Shown: piece by piece, positions 11,697 through 24,468 of the stretch
How positions within the stretch are numbered: position 1 is the first letter of the stretch
Layout: each line of letters opens with the position of its first letter
Assembly: GCA_029204225.1 (NCBI GenBank)
Contig: CM055100.1
Location: forward strand, 16,572,164 to 16,632,163
From: Diphasiastrum complanatum
Taxonomy: Eukaryota > Streptophyta > Lycopodiopsida > Lycopodiales > Lycopodiaceae
DNA length: 60,000 bases
Reading direction: 5' to 3'
Notes under the pieces: model-generated
Seen by the model: the letters and a program-made list of their open reading frames with translations, nothing else
Database searches by the model: none
Told to the model about the DNA's origin: nothing
Translations under genes and position numbers: made by a program

Positions 11697-12317
11697 TGTT
11701 GTGGGATGTCACACGTGCCAAAAGCATAGGATACCTTATTCTAAGTCAAATCATTAACCTAGCTTTGGAATGGTACCTTTGGGATATATCCAAAGAGTGC
11801 ATTGATAGGGTAGAGAGAAAGTAGGAGCTAGAAATAGCATTTTTCTCATTGTTTTTGGATCTCGAGGCATTGAACCTAAATAGGGTGGATCAAGTGGATC
11901 TTTAGGCTATATGTTAGGGTTAGGTTATGATGAATACATAGAAGCCCTAATATGCTCAGATTCGAGCTCTACATGTATAAATATGTGATGGGATTTCCAT
12001 CCAATTATGAGCAAAATCGAGATTTCCCTTCTTGACTAGTTTGAGTTCATGATTTAATTGATGAATGCTATTGGCATATGATTTTCTGTGATGATTGAAT
12101 GAGTTTGGAGTTGCAAGTACAGTACACAGGCAACATCAGGCCGTACTTTCACACGTGTGAAGAGTTTTGGAGCTAATTCATGGAGTTCAAGCCAAGATAA
12201 GCTAGGAATCAAAGCATTGATTAGTAATCTAGCTTCTAGATCTTGTTTGGATCTTAAGTAGGTGCTTTCTCCATCATTTCTAGGATCAACTGGGATTATT
12301 TTGCTGCATTTTTATTA
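11697..12317 (+). repeat. Element H 5' LTR
   Basis: The candidate start is TGTTGTGGGATG at 11697. The end is set by the PBS at 12318, with the last plausible CA at 12307-12308, leaving nine odd bases before the PBS. The length of about 620 bp fits the other LTRs here (591-736). The LTR contains TTCACACGTGTGAA (12148-12161) and GTACAGTAC just before it. No second LTR remains to confirm the edges. Confidence 0.5.
11976..11983 (+). promoter_or_regulatory. TATA box in element H LTR
   Basis: TATAAATA is followed by TGTGATG, the same downstream bases that follow the TATA of the element E LTR. Confidence 0.45.
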
Positions 12318-12330
12318 TGGTATCAGAGCC
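12318..12330 (+). promoter_or_regulatory. Primer-binding site of element H
   Basis: TGGTATCAGAGCC is complementary to the 3' end of plant initiator-Met tRNA and primes minus-strand cDNA in copia elements. Confidence 0.8.
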
Positions 12331-12705
12331 ATTCCAAGAAATGAGCTTCACTTCATACTAGAATCATAGATTTTGATGCAATTCAAGCATTGATTGCTAT
12401 CTAGACATAATCTATGAGTAGTACCTTCAATTCTTGATCAATTTGAGTGAAGAGAGATCTAATGGTTTTTGATTTATAGGCTCTTTAGCATCAAAATCTG
12501 AGTTGTGGTCATCTCTTATCAATTGGATCAAAATAGCAAGTATTTTGCACTTTCATCATATTGATGCTACTCGATTTGTGGAGTCTATCACAAGGAATAG
12601 TTCTCAATCAATCAAAAGGAAGGTAGATCCTTATCTTTGGTACTGTAATAGGTCATTTTTAGACTTATTGAGATCTTAGAAATTCAATTTTGGGGTCAGC
12701 CCAAA

Positions 12706-13387
12706 TGTAAAAATTACAGCAAATAAGGATCCTTAAACACTTGAAATGATGAGGGAAACAATAGATTATGATTTCATAAGATTAGCACAAGTTGAACCAT
12801 CAAAATCCATCAAAAATCTATGCTTGAACCTCACTAAATGGCCCAAATCCTTGAAGAAGGCTTCACACGTGTGAAAGTACGGCCTCCCACAGTCTGAGTA
12901 CTGTACACCAGACCTACATTCAATCCTATAATCATTAGTAATCACAAGTACTCAAACAATTATGAACATAGAGAGCAATTGCACCATTATGAGAGAAAAA
13001 ACATGAAATTGCTTGATTAATTTTGGTGAGATATCATCACCTATATATACATGATCCATCACGGTTTTGGGCAGGTATGAGTAGCCCTAAACCTATCCCT
13101 AATGCTAATTTTGGTGGATCTTTCATCCCTATCAAGTTAAGGTTGGAATCTTGGAGATCCCTCAACAATGCAAAAATTACCAAAAATAGCTCCTATTTTT
13201 TCTCCCTTGTATCTAAGCATAATTTGGACTCATTCCAAAGGTTATAACACTTAGGTCTACTTGAGAACATCCTTATGAATGGAATCCTATGCTATTTGGC
13301 ACGTGTGACAAGCCACATCATGACCATCTAGCTATTTACAAGTCATATGACCAAAACTAGTCAAGCTAGAATTGTGAATTTTTAACA
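12706..13387 (-). repeat. Element A 3' LTR
   Basis: It is 682 bp, starts TGTAAAAATTACAG and ends GAATTTTTAACA on the plus strand. It matches 18171-18852 with about eight substitutions and no length change. It holds TTCACACGTGTGAA at 12862-12875 with GTAC motifs beside it. Confidence 0.95.
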
Positions 13388-13398
13388 CTCCTCCTCAC
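13388..13398 (-). promoter_or_regulatory. Polypurine tract of element A
   Basis: The minus strand reads GTGAGGAGGAG immediately before the 3' LTR. This is the plus-strand primer for reverse transcription. Confidence 0.8.
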
Positions 13399-13401
13399 TA
13401 T

Positions 13402-16400
13402 CTAGCTTGGTTCAATCATTGCTTTACTAATCACTCCAAGTGATGATCTGAACTTCATAAAAGGTGTCTTTTGAAGTAGTTTAGTAAGTAGATCAGCTAC
13501 ACATTGATTGCTTGGAACATGCTCCAAAGCAATCTCCTTGGCTTGCACCATTTCTCTCACAAAGTGATGGCATATCTCAATGTGCTTAGATCTTGCATGG
13601 AAGATTGGGTTAGATGCAAGGTGTTGGGCTGATATATTGTCGTTGTAGATGACTGGTGCCTCCTATGAATCCATGATCTTTAGCTCCACCAATAATCTCT
13701 TGATCCAAAGTACCTCCTTTGTAGTGGTTGTCAAAGCTTTGTCGGTTGAAGATAGAGATATAGTTTCTTGCTTTTTTGAAAGCCATGAAACCACACCTTC
13801 TCCTATGAAAGTTGAATAGGAACTTGTTGATTTCCTATCCCTCTTGTCCCCTGCAAAATCTGAATCACTAAATGCATGAAGGTTAATCACATCTCCTCTA
13901 TATATAATCCCAAAATCCAATGTACCCGAGATGTATCTTAGAATCCTCTTAGCCTTTTTCCAATGGATATTCAATGGCTTTTGCATGGATTGGCTCAACC
14001 TACATACACTAAAGCTAAGATCTGGTCTAGTTATAGTGATCCACATTAAGGAACCTATAAGTTGCCTAAACAAAGTGATGTCCATGAAGGATCTTTCATC
14101 ATCTTCATTTGGCACTTTTACATCTTGCTCCATTGGTGTGTCAACACTTTGCATACTTCCATCTTAAACTTCTTCAAAAGACTTTGAGCATAGTTTACTT
14201 GACTTATAAAGATAAAATCAGACCCTCTAAGTACTTCTATGCCTAAGATGAAGTGAAGACACCCTAGATCTACCATCTTGAACTCTAAGGATAGATCTAT
14301 CTTGATTTTTTCAATACCATCAACACTATTTCCACTAATGATGATGTCATCTACATAAATGAGTAAAAGTACAATACCAACATCATCAAACTTAATGTAA
14401 AGAGTGGGATCATATTCACTTTGAACAAAAGAAAGTGAAATAAGATAGCAATGTAGTCTTGAATTCCAAGATCTCGAGGCTTGCTTCAAGCCATAGATGC
14501 TTCTTTGGAGATGGCATACTTTGTTCTCCATTCCATGCTTGATGAACCCTTGTGGCTGCTCCATATAGATATCCTCTTCCAAAAAACCATTCAAGAAAGC
14601 ATAAGAGACATCCATTTTACATAGAATCCATTCAAAATGTGATGCAAGTGCAATGATTAGCCTTATTGTGACCATCTTGGCCATGGGTGCAAAAGTTTCC
14701 TCATAGTCTATCCCTCTCTCTTGAGCATAACCTTTTGCAACTAATCTTGCTTTATGTTTGTTAACACTCCCATTTGCATTCAACTTAAGCTTGAAGACCC
14801 ACTTGCATTCTATTACATTCCTTTGAGGTCTCTCAACAAGCAACCAAGTTTCATTCTCAATCAAGGCATCATACTCATCCAACATAGCTTTATACCATTC
14901 TTTGGAGTTCAATGCATCTTCAACATTAGATGGTTCTTCAAAACTAGATAAAGCATAAGAAGTGGATGAGATAACCTCAACTTGATGTCCTTTGCCTTGA
15001 TATTTGAGCCTTGATGGCTCCACTTTTGCCCTTGAAGATCTCCTTGGTGTGATAGGTGGGTTTGGTGCTTGCTCCTCCATGAGCTCCTGCTCAAAACGAA
15101 GATCTTGCTCCTCGGCCATCTTCTTCTTGATTGTTGGAGCACTTAGCCTTCTTCAAGCATATGCATATGATGTTCATCAAAGATGACATCCCTTGAAACA
15201 ACAAATTTGTTTAAGGATGGGAGATAGACTTTGTAGCCCTTGCTTGAGCTTGCATATCCAAGCATGATCCCTCTTGTGGAAGATGGATCCTCCTTGGTTC
15301 TTGTTTCCAATGGCACATGCACATAACATATACATCCAAAAACTTTCAAGTGATTAAGATTGGGTTTCTTTCCATACAACATCTCATAAGGAGTTTTGCC
15401 TTCAATTGCTTTGCAAGACACCCTATTCATCAAGTAGTTTGCACATACAAGAGACTCACCCCAAAAGGATTTGGGAAAACAAGCATCTAATCTTAAAGCC
15501 TTAGAACATTCACATAATGTTCTATTCCTTCTTTCAGCAACTCCATTTTGTTGAGGAGTGTAAGGACAAGAAGTCTCTTTCTTGATCCCTTCCTCCTCAC
15601 AAAAGGCCTTGAACTCATTGGAGATGAGTTCTCCACCATTGTCACTTCTAAGAATCTTGATGCTATGATCATGATGCTTTTCCACAAACAACTTGAACTT
15701 TACAAAAGTATCAAATACTTGAGACTTGAAGGAAAGTAAGAACACCCAACAATATCTTGAGTAGTCATCAATGAAGGTTAAAAACATTGATGAACCTCCA
15801 TTAGATTTGGTGCTAGCAATGTGCACATCCGAGTGTATGAGTTCAAGAGGATGAGATGACTTTGTGATGGAGTTAGGAAACACCTTCTTATGTGCCTTGG
15901 ATAAGGCACAAGCTTCACAAACCTTGTCTTCCTTCCCAATAGACCTTGGTAGGCCTAAAACATACTCCTCCTTGATCATAGCCTCCATGGAACCCGAGCT
16001 GACATGTCCAAGTCTTTTGTGCCATAAAGTAAAGGTAGATATCTTGTTCTTCTCGGCCAACATGACAACATTAGTATCCACAAATGCATCCAACTTATAA
16101 AGTTTGCCAAGTCTAGTGCCCTTAGCCACTATCTTACCCTTCTTCTTGATGAAACATTCATTTGAAGCAAAGTCAACATTGAAACCATTGTCTACCATTT
16201 GGCCAACACTTAGTAGATTCTTTGTTATTGTAGGAATGTACAAAACACCTTCTATGTTGATCTTTTTGGAAGATCCTAAGCGAAGGGGAATGCTACCAAC
16301 TCCTTCAATCTTACAAGCTTCATCATTTGCTGTATAGATAGACTTTATAGGTCCATCATAAGATAAGAGAGAAGAGAAAAACTCCCTTTTACTAGTCATG

Positions 16401-17359
16401 TGTGAACTAGCACCCGAGTCAATCCACCAAGGATCTTCTCCTTTGAAGCTTGTTGAAGAAAATATGGACATCATGAGAGAGTCCTCATGTGAACTCTCCT
16501 CCTCCTCCTCTTTGCTCATGTTGGCTTGGCTTTGATCTTGCTTCCTCTTGAAGCATTTTGAGGCATAATGCCCCATCTTGCTACAATAGTAGCACTTCAC
16601 CTTTGATTTGTCCTTCTTGACTTTGGTGGTTGATGGAGATGTCGTTGAGGGTCCTTCTTGATCCTCAAGCTTTGTAGACTTCTTGAATGTTGATCCCTTG
16701 CCTTTGGACTTGCCTTTGCCTTTGGTGAAGAGAGCTTGGTCATCTCCACCTTGGATGGAAAGCCTATCCATCCTCTCTTGCATTTGGCTCCTTCTTGATT
16801 CCTCGGCCATGAGTGTGCCTTGGAGTTCTTCAAGTATGGGTAGCTTACCCATAATTGCATATCCCTGAACCAAATTGTCAAATTCAAAGCTTAGTCCATT
16901 CAATATGAGTTGAACAAGCTCTTCATCCTTGATAGGATCACCTATAAAGGCTAGCTCTTTGTTCAATTCCTTTACTCTCAGGACAAAAGTATGTGCACTC
17001 TCTCTTTTCTTTTGATAGCTTCTATAGATTTGATTCTTCAAAGCTAACATTCTAGTTTGGTTCTTGGATTCATAGACCTTTTGCAAAGTCTCCCAAGCAT
17101 CTTGAGCTGAAGTGCAATCTCCTACCTCTCTTAAGAGTTCATTTGCAACATTCATTTTTATGCAATGTAGTGCAACATTGCACCTCTTGATGTATTTGGC
17201 TTTTTCTCGAGGGTGAATAGGTTCACCCTCCTTACCATTTACAATCTCCATCAGATCTTGCATGATCATGATGGATTCCATTCTAACTTTTCATATGGAA
17301 TAGTTAGTTTTGTTGAGCCTTTCATTAGTATCCAAAAGATATGCATTTATAGATGCCAT
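13402..17359 (-). pseudogene. Element A gag-pol polyprotein, broken
   Basis: The ATG at 17359 starts MASINAYLLDTNERLN. Gag has the UBN2-type core and the zinc knuckle CYYCSKMGHYASKC. The protease has WWIDSGASSHM. The integrase has the HHCC site (HKRLGH, CEACAL) and Asp-Asp-Glu in LIHSDVH, LRSDNGG and NGVAERRNRT. The RT has CKMDVSYAFLNG and YVDDIIISG. RNase H has SDSDFAGDKRDRKST, then ARSKHIE near the end. The stop TAG is at 13402-13404, just before the PPT. Breaks are TGA at 17291-17293 in place of the conserved gag Trp, a frameshift near 15140 between integrase and the RT linker, a frameshift near 14150 before RNase H, and a TAG near 13663. All catalytic residues I looked for remain, so decay is by stops and shifts rather than by active-site change. 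Confidence 0.9.
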
Positions 17360-18157
17360 CTAGTCTCCTAATCAAGGACTTGACACAAATGAAGGTTACT
17401 TCTATTGATTTGATTGAAGGTCTACCTTATCCCACTTCTTAGGGACCTGCAAAGATCAGTAATAGACTTCCTATAAAGGTCTAAGAATGATCTCTAACAA
17501 AATCAAATCATAGAATATTAGAAACAATGCACTTGCTTGATTGAAGTAGACAATACTAGTAGAATTGCCCCTCTTTCTATAAAGAACATTAAAGCTTCCA
17601 AATGATCTGATCAAGAGTGAATTTCAGCAACCTAATATACTTCCAAAATCACTTGTAAAAGATCTAAATGGAACTTAATGAGGATGCAACACAATCTACT
17701 ATCCAATCACAAGCAAAAAATGATCAAAATTGATGAAAAATTGATCTAATTTGGTGCATAAGTCAAGCAATGGTTGGACTGAACCTAAATCACTTTAGGA
17801 GGTGCCTACTACACCTTAGAACAGCCTTGAAGAGTCCCCAAAACTCTGATCTTCCCTCTCCTTGAATGCTAGAAAGCCTCCTCTATGAAATCACCTCCAA
17901 AACTCGCTTAGAAATCAATGCTTGGAGCAAGCAAAACTTGCTATCTTGGTAATGTGAATTGAGTTCAACTTTGCCTCTGGTTTTAGACACCTAAACACCT
18001 GAAAATGAAGTCACACAACACCAATCTCCAATGTATTTGACTCACTTTGAGTTCTAGAATCAATACTAGATGCTAAGATCCAATCTACACAAGATTTAGA
18101 TAAAAAATTGTGATCAAATTGAATGAAAACCAAGGATTTAGCTCATTTCGGCCTTTA
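17360..18157 (-). other. Element A leader (5' untranslated region)
   Basis: About 800 bases lie between PBS and gag ATG, with no open frame of note. The block GTCCCTAAGAAGTGGGATA near the gag end (minus strand) recurs in the element H leader (GTCCCTAGGTAGTGGGATA near 24523), which links the two elements. Confidence 0.6.
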
Positions 18158-18170
18158 GGCTCTGATACCA
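18158..18170 (-). promoter_or_regulatory. Primer-binding site of element A
   Basis: The minus strand reads TGGTATCAGAGCC directly after the 5' LTR. It is the initiator-Met tRNA complement, with no mismatch over 12 bases. Confidence 0.9.
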
Positions 18171-18852
18171 TGTAAAAATTACAGCAATTAAGGATCCTTA
18201 AACACTTGAAATGATGAGGGAAACAATAGATTATGATTTCATAAGATTAGCACAAGTTGAACCATCAAAATCCATCAAAAATCTATGCTTGAACCTCACT
18301 AAATGGCCCAAATCCTTGAAGAAGGCTTCACACGTGTGAAAGTACGGCCTCCCACAGTCTGAGTACTGTACACAAGACCTACATTCAATCCTATAATCAT
18401 TAGTAATCACAAGTACTCAAACAATTATGAACATAGAGAGCAATTGCACCATTATGAGAGAAAAAACATGAAATTGCTTGATTGATTTTGGTGAGATATC
18501 ATCACCTATATATACATGATCCATCACGGTTTTGGGCAGGTATGAGTAGCCCTAAACCTATCCCTAATGCTAATTTTGGTGGATCTTTCATCCCTACCAA
18601 GTTAAGGTTGGAATCTTGGAGATCCCTCAACAATGCAAAAATTACCAAAAATAGCTCCTATTTTTTCTCCCTTGTATCTAAGCATAATTTGGACTCATTT
18701 CAAAGGTTCTAACACTTAGGTCTACTTGAGAACATCCTTATGAATGGAATCCTATGCTATTTGGCACGTGTGACAAGCCACATCATGACCATCTAACTAT
18801 TTACAAGTCATATGACCATAACTAGTCAAGCTAGAATTGTGAATTTTTAACA
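18171..18852 (-). repeat. Element A 5' LTR
   Basis: This is the 682-bp partner of the 3' LTR. A TATA-like TATATATA lies at 18507-18514 (minus-strand reading TATATATAGG). TTCACACGTGTGAA is at 18327-18340. Confidence 0.95.
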
Positions 18853-18923
18853 CCAAAGACTTTGATAAGTGCTCATCAAGGAATGCAATTCTAGTCAAGA
18901 TTGTGTTCATTTTTTGCTTGATT

Positions 18924-19001
18924 TGTGAGACAGTTTGGATTGACTATTTCATGATGATTCAACCACACGTTGTGGACAGTCCACACGTGTGAAATTCAAC
19001 A
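18924..19001 (+). repeat. Element B 5' LTR remnant
   Basis: It starts TGTGAGACAG and ends GTTGTGGACAGTCCACACG...ATTCAACA. The end block matches the end of the 3' LTR. About 650 bases of LTR interior are missing, so U3 promoter sequence is lost. Confidence 0.6.
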
Positions 19002-19014
19002 TGGTATCAGAGCC
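19002..19014 (+). promoter_or_regulatory. Primer-binding site of element B
   Basis: TGGTATCAGAGCC lies directly after the LTR end AACA. Confidence 0.9.
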
Positions 19015-19748
19015 TACCTAAGGTTACCATGCATTTTGATCCATCTAAGTGAAAACTTTTCATCAATCTTGAGCTAGAAATTGTCAAGGCCCATTTTCCT
19101 AGCTATCTTGTTCAATTTTGGATCAAAAGAGATCAAAAGGACATTGATTGGGTCTGACCTGGTACTGTACGAAATCAAGTGCTCAGACACGTGTGAGGAA
19201 CATCCAAATTCAGTTTGGAAGTTCTCTCTCATGCTTGATCCATTTATCTTGCTTGATAGCTTGTTTTAAAGCAATTTTTGTCTAGTTTCTGATGCAATAA
19301 GTTTCATTCCATTTGGTTGAGCCAATCGAAAGTTATAAGCTTTTGAAGAGAGTTAGGTAGGGCACCTAGACCTGGGTGGACACATTTGGTTTGGTCAAGA
19401 GATTGATTGGGTGATCCAAAATCAAAGTTGTATGCTTGCCAATCTCATCTATATGTGATCTAGGCATGTTTTGAGATCTTAGCCATTTTGTTTCATGCAA
19501 TATCATTGTAATTGAGTCAAATTTGGTTTCTTAGAGTATTTCACACGTGCTAAGAGTGTTTGATCCTAACTTTGCCTATACTCCATCATTTGATGTGAAA
19601 TAGATCTTGTTTTAGAGAGATTTGTGTAGCTAGTGAGAATTAATTCACAAATAGTTGCAATATCTTTCAGATAGTACTCTATAATTGGATCCTATTGAGA
19701 GTGTGTAGCAACATTTATTGTTCATCATTTGAGTTTTTTTCACTTCAA

Positions 19749-22700
19749 ATGTCTTCAATGGGTTCATCCTTGTTGGAACCAAGTAAAAGATTGTCCACTT
19801 CAAACTATTCAATTTGGAAAATGAGGATGGAGTCCATCTTGATCCTTCAAGTCATGATGGACATAGTTCTTGGCCTTGAAGAGGAACCACAAGTTCTTCA
19901 AGAGGTTCAAAAATACAAAAAGAGAGCTAGGATGGCTCTCCACTACATTAAGATGAATGTCTCTAATGAGATATTGAGGGAGATAGGTACTTGTACAACA
20001 ACCAAAGAAGCTTGGGATTGTCTCAAGACTATCTATGAGGCTAATAATACCTCTAGGCTTCTCACTCTTAGGAATCAAATCTTTCAAAGTAGCCAAAAGA
20101 GTGATGAGAGTGCATCTAGTTATGTTTTGAGAGTAAAAGATATTCATAGAGAACTTGCTTGTATTGGTGATTCCATCAATCAAAATGAGCTAGTTCAAGT
20201 CATTCTCAATGGCTTGAGAAGTGAATTTGATAACCTTGTCCAATCCTATGCCATTAAGGAGAGCTACCAAGTTTGGAGGCTCGCCAAAGTGTGCTAATTT
20301 TGGAAGAATCAAGACAAGAGTACAAGCTCTTGAGGATGGACAAGCTTTCTCTCACTCATAATGATGGCAAAGCTCTCTTTGCCAAGGATAAGCACAAAGG
20401 GAGGAGCAAGAACCAACATCAACAATCCTCAAGCAAGGAAAAAGTCAAATCCAAAGACAAAGATGAGGAGGAAGATGATTCCTCTAATGCTTCATCATCC
20501 AAGCTCAAGAAGAAGAAGATCAAGTGCTTTTATTGTGGCAAGAAAGGTCATTATGCCACCAATTGCTTCAAGAAGAAGAATCAACTCAAGCAAGCCAACA
20601 TTACCAATGAGAAGGAAGACACTATTGCAAGTGATGGAGAGGGATCTCTTATGGTATCTAGTTTCTCATCTACTCCTTTCAAGAAGGACGACCTATGGTA
20701 TATTGATAGTGGAGCCTCTTCACATATGTGTAGCTCCAAGGACTCTTTCTCTTCTATTGCACCTTATGATGGAGTCAAGAAATCAATATACACTGCAAAT
20801 GGTTTTGAATGTCCTATTGAAGGCATAGGGAACATTTCCTTGAAGCTTGCATCCTCTAAAGTTCCTTCTCTCTCTAAAGTTCTTTATGTACCTAAGCTTA
20901 CCAAGAATCTTATTAGTGCTGGCCAATTGCTTGATAATGGCCTTGATGTAAAATTCAATGTTGATACTTGCACTATCAAGAAGAATGATGAGATACTTGC
21001 ATTAGGATCTAGATTTGGTGTCATCTATAAACTAGATCCAAATGAGTATGTGAATGCTTGTAATGTTGCTCTTGTGAACAAGCTCTCTATGGAGGAATTA
21101 TGGCATAGGAGGTTGGGACATCCCAACTACAAATCCATGCTCTCTATGACCAAAGAAGCCAAAGCTATTGGCTTGCCAAAGTCACTCTCCAAGAAGATCA
21201 AGCCTTGTGAGGCTTGTGCTATTGCTAAATCTCACAAAAAGCCATTTACAAGATCTTCTATCAAAAGCAAGCATCCTTTGGAGTTAATCCACTCGGATGT
21301 GCATTTCTCATCAACTACAAGCAAGGGAGGAGCCACTTGTTTTGTTACTTTCATTGATGACTACACAAGATTCACTTGGATATATCTTCTTGCTTCTAAA
21401 TCTATGGTGTTTGATCATTTCCTTATTTTCAAAGCTTATGTAGAGAAGCAATTCTCATTCAAGATTGAAGCTCTTAGAAGTGATGGAGGTGGTGAATATA
21501 TCTCCAACAAATTTCAAGATTTTTGTGAGCTTGAAGGCATTAAAAGATAGTTCTCTTGTGCCTACTCTCCATCTCAAAATGGAGTGGCCAAGAGAAAGAA
21601 TAGATCTCTATGTAAATATGCAAAATCTATGGGAATTGAGGCATATTTGCCCAAAGATTTTTGGGGAGAAGCCATTAATTGTGCAAATTATCTTTGCAAT
21701 AGGCTCCCACATATAGCTCTTGGAGGAAAGTCACCATATGAAATCTTATTTTTGAAGAAGCCTAAGGTTGATCACCTTAGAGTTTTTGGATGCTTATACT
21801 TTGTCCATATTCCCTTGGAAACAAGGAAGAAGGAAGATCCTAGTGCATGCAAAGGGATCATGGTTGGATACTCATCCACCAAGAAGGCCTATAGAGTCTT
21901 TATACTCTCTACTTCTCAAGTTATTGAAAGTAGAGATGTTGTCTTTCATGAAGATCAACACTCATCTTTTGAAGAGGCCGAGATCAAGAAATCTATGGAT
22001 GCATCATCAATTATTGATTTTGAAGACAATCATGATGTGATGGGGTCGAGATTTGAAGAAGACTCTCCTCGGATTTTTTCACCAAGAAGATCCTTGAGAG
22101 ATAGATCCGAGCCTAAGAGGCTCTCATATGTTGACAAAGGCAAACAAGTCGATCTTGATTCCACTAATTATGTTTTTTATGTCTCTCATGAAGAGCCAAA
22201 GAATGTACAAGAGGCACTCAATACCAAGGAGTGGTATGATGCCATGAAGCAAGAGTATGATGCATTGATCACCAACAATACTTGGGAGCTGGTGGATCCT
22301 CCATCCAACAAGCATGTGATTGGTTGCAAGTGGGTATTTCGGATCAAGTTCAATCATGATGGCACCATCAACAAGCATAAAGCAAGATTATGTGCCAAAG
22401 GATTTGCTCAAATCCATGGTCTTGATTATGAGGAGACCTTTGCACCCGTTGCAAAGATGGTGACAATAAGAATTCTTATTTCTCTTGCTTGTTTTTTCAA
22501 GTGGAAGGTGTTCCAATTAGATGTATCCAATGCTTTTCTAAATGGTTATTTTGAGGAGGAGATCTATATGGAACAACCTCAAGGATTCATCAAGGATGAG
22601 TCCAAAGTGTGCTAGCTCTTCAAAAGTCTTTATGGACTCAATCAAGCACCAGGATCATGGTATTCAAGACTTAATTCTTTTCTTATCTCACTAGGATTTA

Positions 22701-23714
22701 CTCTTAGTGACTATGATCCTTCCATGTATCTAAAGTTTGTTGATAGCAATATTGTCATTTTTCTAATTTATGTTGATGACATTATTCTTTGTGGAAGTTG
22801 TATCAAGCTAGCACTTGGATGTGAGTTTAAAATGCAAGATCTAGGAGAGATACATTATATCCTAGGCCTAGAAATTGATTTTTATGAAAATCATGTCTTT
22901 ATATGCCAATCTAGATATGCTCACTCTATGTTGAAAAAATTCCATATGGAAAATTCTAAGAGCATAGATACTCCAATGGAGCAAATTGTAAAAGATCCTA
23001 ATAAAGGTGATGAAAGATCCTTTGAGGACATCACACTTTCTAGAAGTCTTGTAGGCTCCTTGATTTGGCTTACCATTACTAGGCCCGATCTAAGTTTTTG
23101 TGTGCACAAATTGAGTCAATTTATGCAAGATCCTAAGATCCATCATTGGAAGATGGCCAAGAGGATTCTAAGATATGTATCTTCATCTTGTGATTATGGT
23201 CTACTCTATAAAAGTGAAGATCTATCCATTGTTGGCTACTCGGATTCGGACTTTGCAAGTGACAAGATGGATCGAAAGTCTATTAGTGCATACACTATCT
23301 TTCTTGGAGGCAATTTAATATCTTGGCTTTCCAAAAAGCAAGATACTATATCTCTCTCTTCATGTGAGGCCGAGTACAAGGCACTCACTACATACAAAAT
23401 AGGTGCTTTGGATCAAGAGGTTATTAATGGAGCTAAAGTGCATCAAGGAGGATGATCTACCAATGATCAAGTGTGATAACATCTCGGCCCAAGCTTTTGC
23501 CAATAATGCCATATTTCATGCAAGAAGCAAGCACATAGAAGTGGCACACCATTTTGTGAGAGAAAAGGTTATTGGAGGAGAAATCTATTTGGAGCATGTC
23601 AAGTCGTCCTCTTGTATTGCCGATCTACTCACTAAGCCTTTGAGCAAAAATGCTTTCATCAAGCATAGATCTAATATTGGAGTTATATCAAGATCAATGC
23701 TCAAATCTTCATAG
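19749..23714 (+). pseudogene. Element B gag-pol polyprotein, broken
   Basis: Gag starts MSSMGSSLLEPSKRLSTSN at the first ATG in frame. It carries the UBN2-type gag, zinc knuckle CFYCGKKGHYATNC, protease YIDSGASSHM, integrase HHCC (HRRLGH, CEACAI) with Asp in LIHSDVH and LRSDGGG, RT with QLDVSNAFLNG and YVDDIILCG, and RNase H with YSDSDFASDKMDRKS and ARSKHIE. Breaks are a one-base deletion near 20258 (gag), TAG at 21548-21550 where relatives have Glu, TAG at 22613-22615 in RT, an in-frame loss of several codons after YVDD (near 22800), and a small insertion near 23390 that shifts RNase H. The Gly before the RNase H Asp-Lys is Ser here. The true stop is at 23712-23714. Confidence 0.9.
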
Positions 23715-23724
23715 ATAATTTTTT

Positions 23725-23732
23725 AGGAGGAG
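23725..23732 (+). promoter_or_regulatory. Polypurine tract of element B
   Basis: AGGAGGAG, preceded by a T run, abuts the 3' LTR start TGTGAAGAAG. Confidence 0.85.
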
Positions 23733-24468
23733 TGTGAAGAAGTGAAAAAGATTATCTATGTTAGATATAGAGGTCTTATGTTTTTTACATCAAGCATCTA
23801 GGTGTAGGATGTTGATAGGAATAAAGTTGGCATAGATGGCAAATTATGCATTTCCACTTGTAATGCCACTATTGAGCCAAAATAGAGTAAGAGGCTAAAC
23901 ACGTGCCAATTAGAGTGTAGACAAGTGTAATGCTTTTGTTTGATGAATTTCAAGAGGTCCAATACGATTTAGAGGTGGAACCTTGTGAGGTCCAATAGGA
24001 AATTGAGGTGTGCTTGAATATAGTCCAATAAAATTAAGAGGTGCATGGATCAATGGTCCAATAGGATCAAGATGTCACAAAGTATGGTCCAATCATAGTT
24101 AGGCATAGTGGTAGCTCGTGGATCTACTAGTATCATTGTACTCCTCATTTTGAAGCAATTGATTTGGTGATTTTATGGATTTTGTGAGTTATTGGATTTC
24201 TAGCTTTCTCTCTCTACCCGAGAGCTTATGATACTTTTTCTCTCTCTACATGAGGAGAGCAGCTTGTTTTTACTTAGATTATTTTTTGAATACTTCCCAC
24301 ACGTGTGAGTGAGAGTTGGAAGTGATTGAATGCATGTAGTAGTGTGTTTTTGCCATATGATCTAAGATTGATCTTGAATCTCAATCTAGTCTTGATCTTG
24401 GTGCATCTACACACCTTAGGAGATCACAAGTACATGTTGTGGACAGTCCACACATGTAAAATTCAACA
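23733..24468 (+). repeat. Element B 3' LTR
   Basis: It is 736 bp, TGTGAAGAAGTG to AAATTCAACA. It contains the G-box palindrome CACACGTGTG near 24300 and a diverged form (CACACATGTA) near its end. Confidence 0.85.

Larger units (their letters stand above)
12706..18852 (-). mobile_element. Copia element A, full-length, nested in H
   Basis: This is a complete element of 6147 bp with two 682-bp LTRs and 5-bp target duplications CCAAA (12701-12705 and 18853-18857). In minus-strand order it has a 5' LTR at 18171-18852, PBS, a leader of about 800 bases, gag-pol, PPT, and a 3' LTR at 12706-13387. I count about eight mismatches between the LTRs, so insertion is fairly recent but older than G. Premature stops and frameshifts make it non-autonomous. 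Confidence 0.95.
18924..24468 (+). mobile_element. Copia element B, nested in H, 5' LTR mostly deleted
   Basis: In order: a 5' LTR remnant of about 78 bases, PBS at 19002, leader, gag ATG at 19749, gag-pol to 23714, PPT, and a 736-bp 3' LTR at 23733-24468. GATTT follows the 3' LTR (24469-24473) and GATT(T) precedes the remnant (18920-18924), consistent with a target duplication. Only about 35-45 bases at the end of the 5' LTR align with the 3' LTR. The proteins are closely related to those of element E. Confidence 0.8.

Noticed and set aside
12318-19014. Reading the PBS sites at 12318 and 19002 as parts of one element
   Set aside because: Element A has its own LTRs and duplications between them, and the 19002 site abuts a different LTR end (AATTCAACA), so these are two elements.
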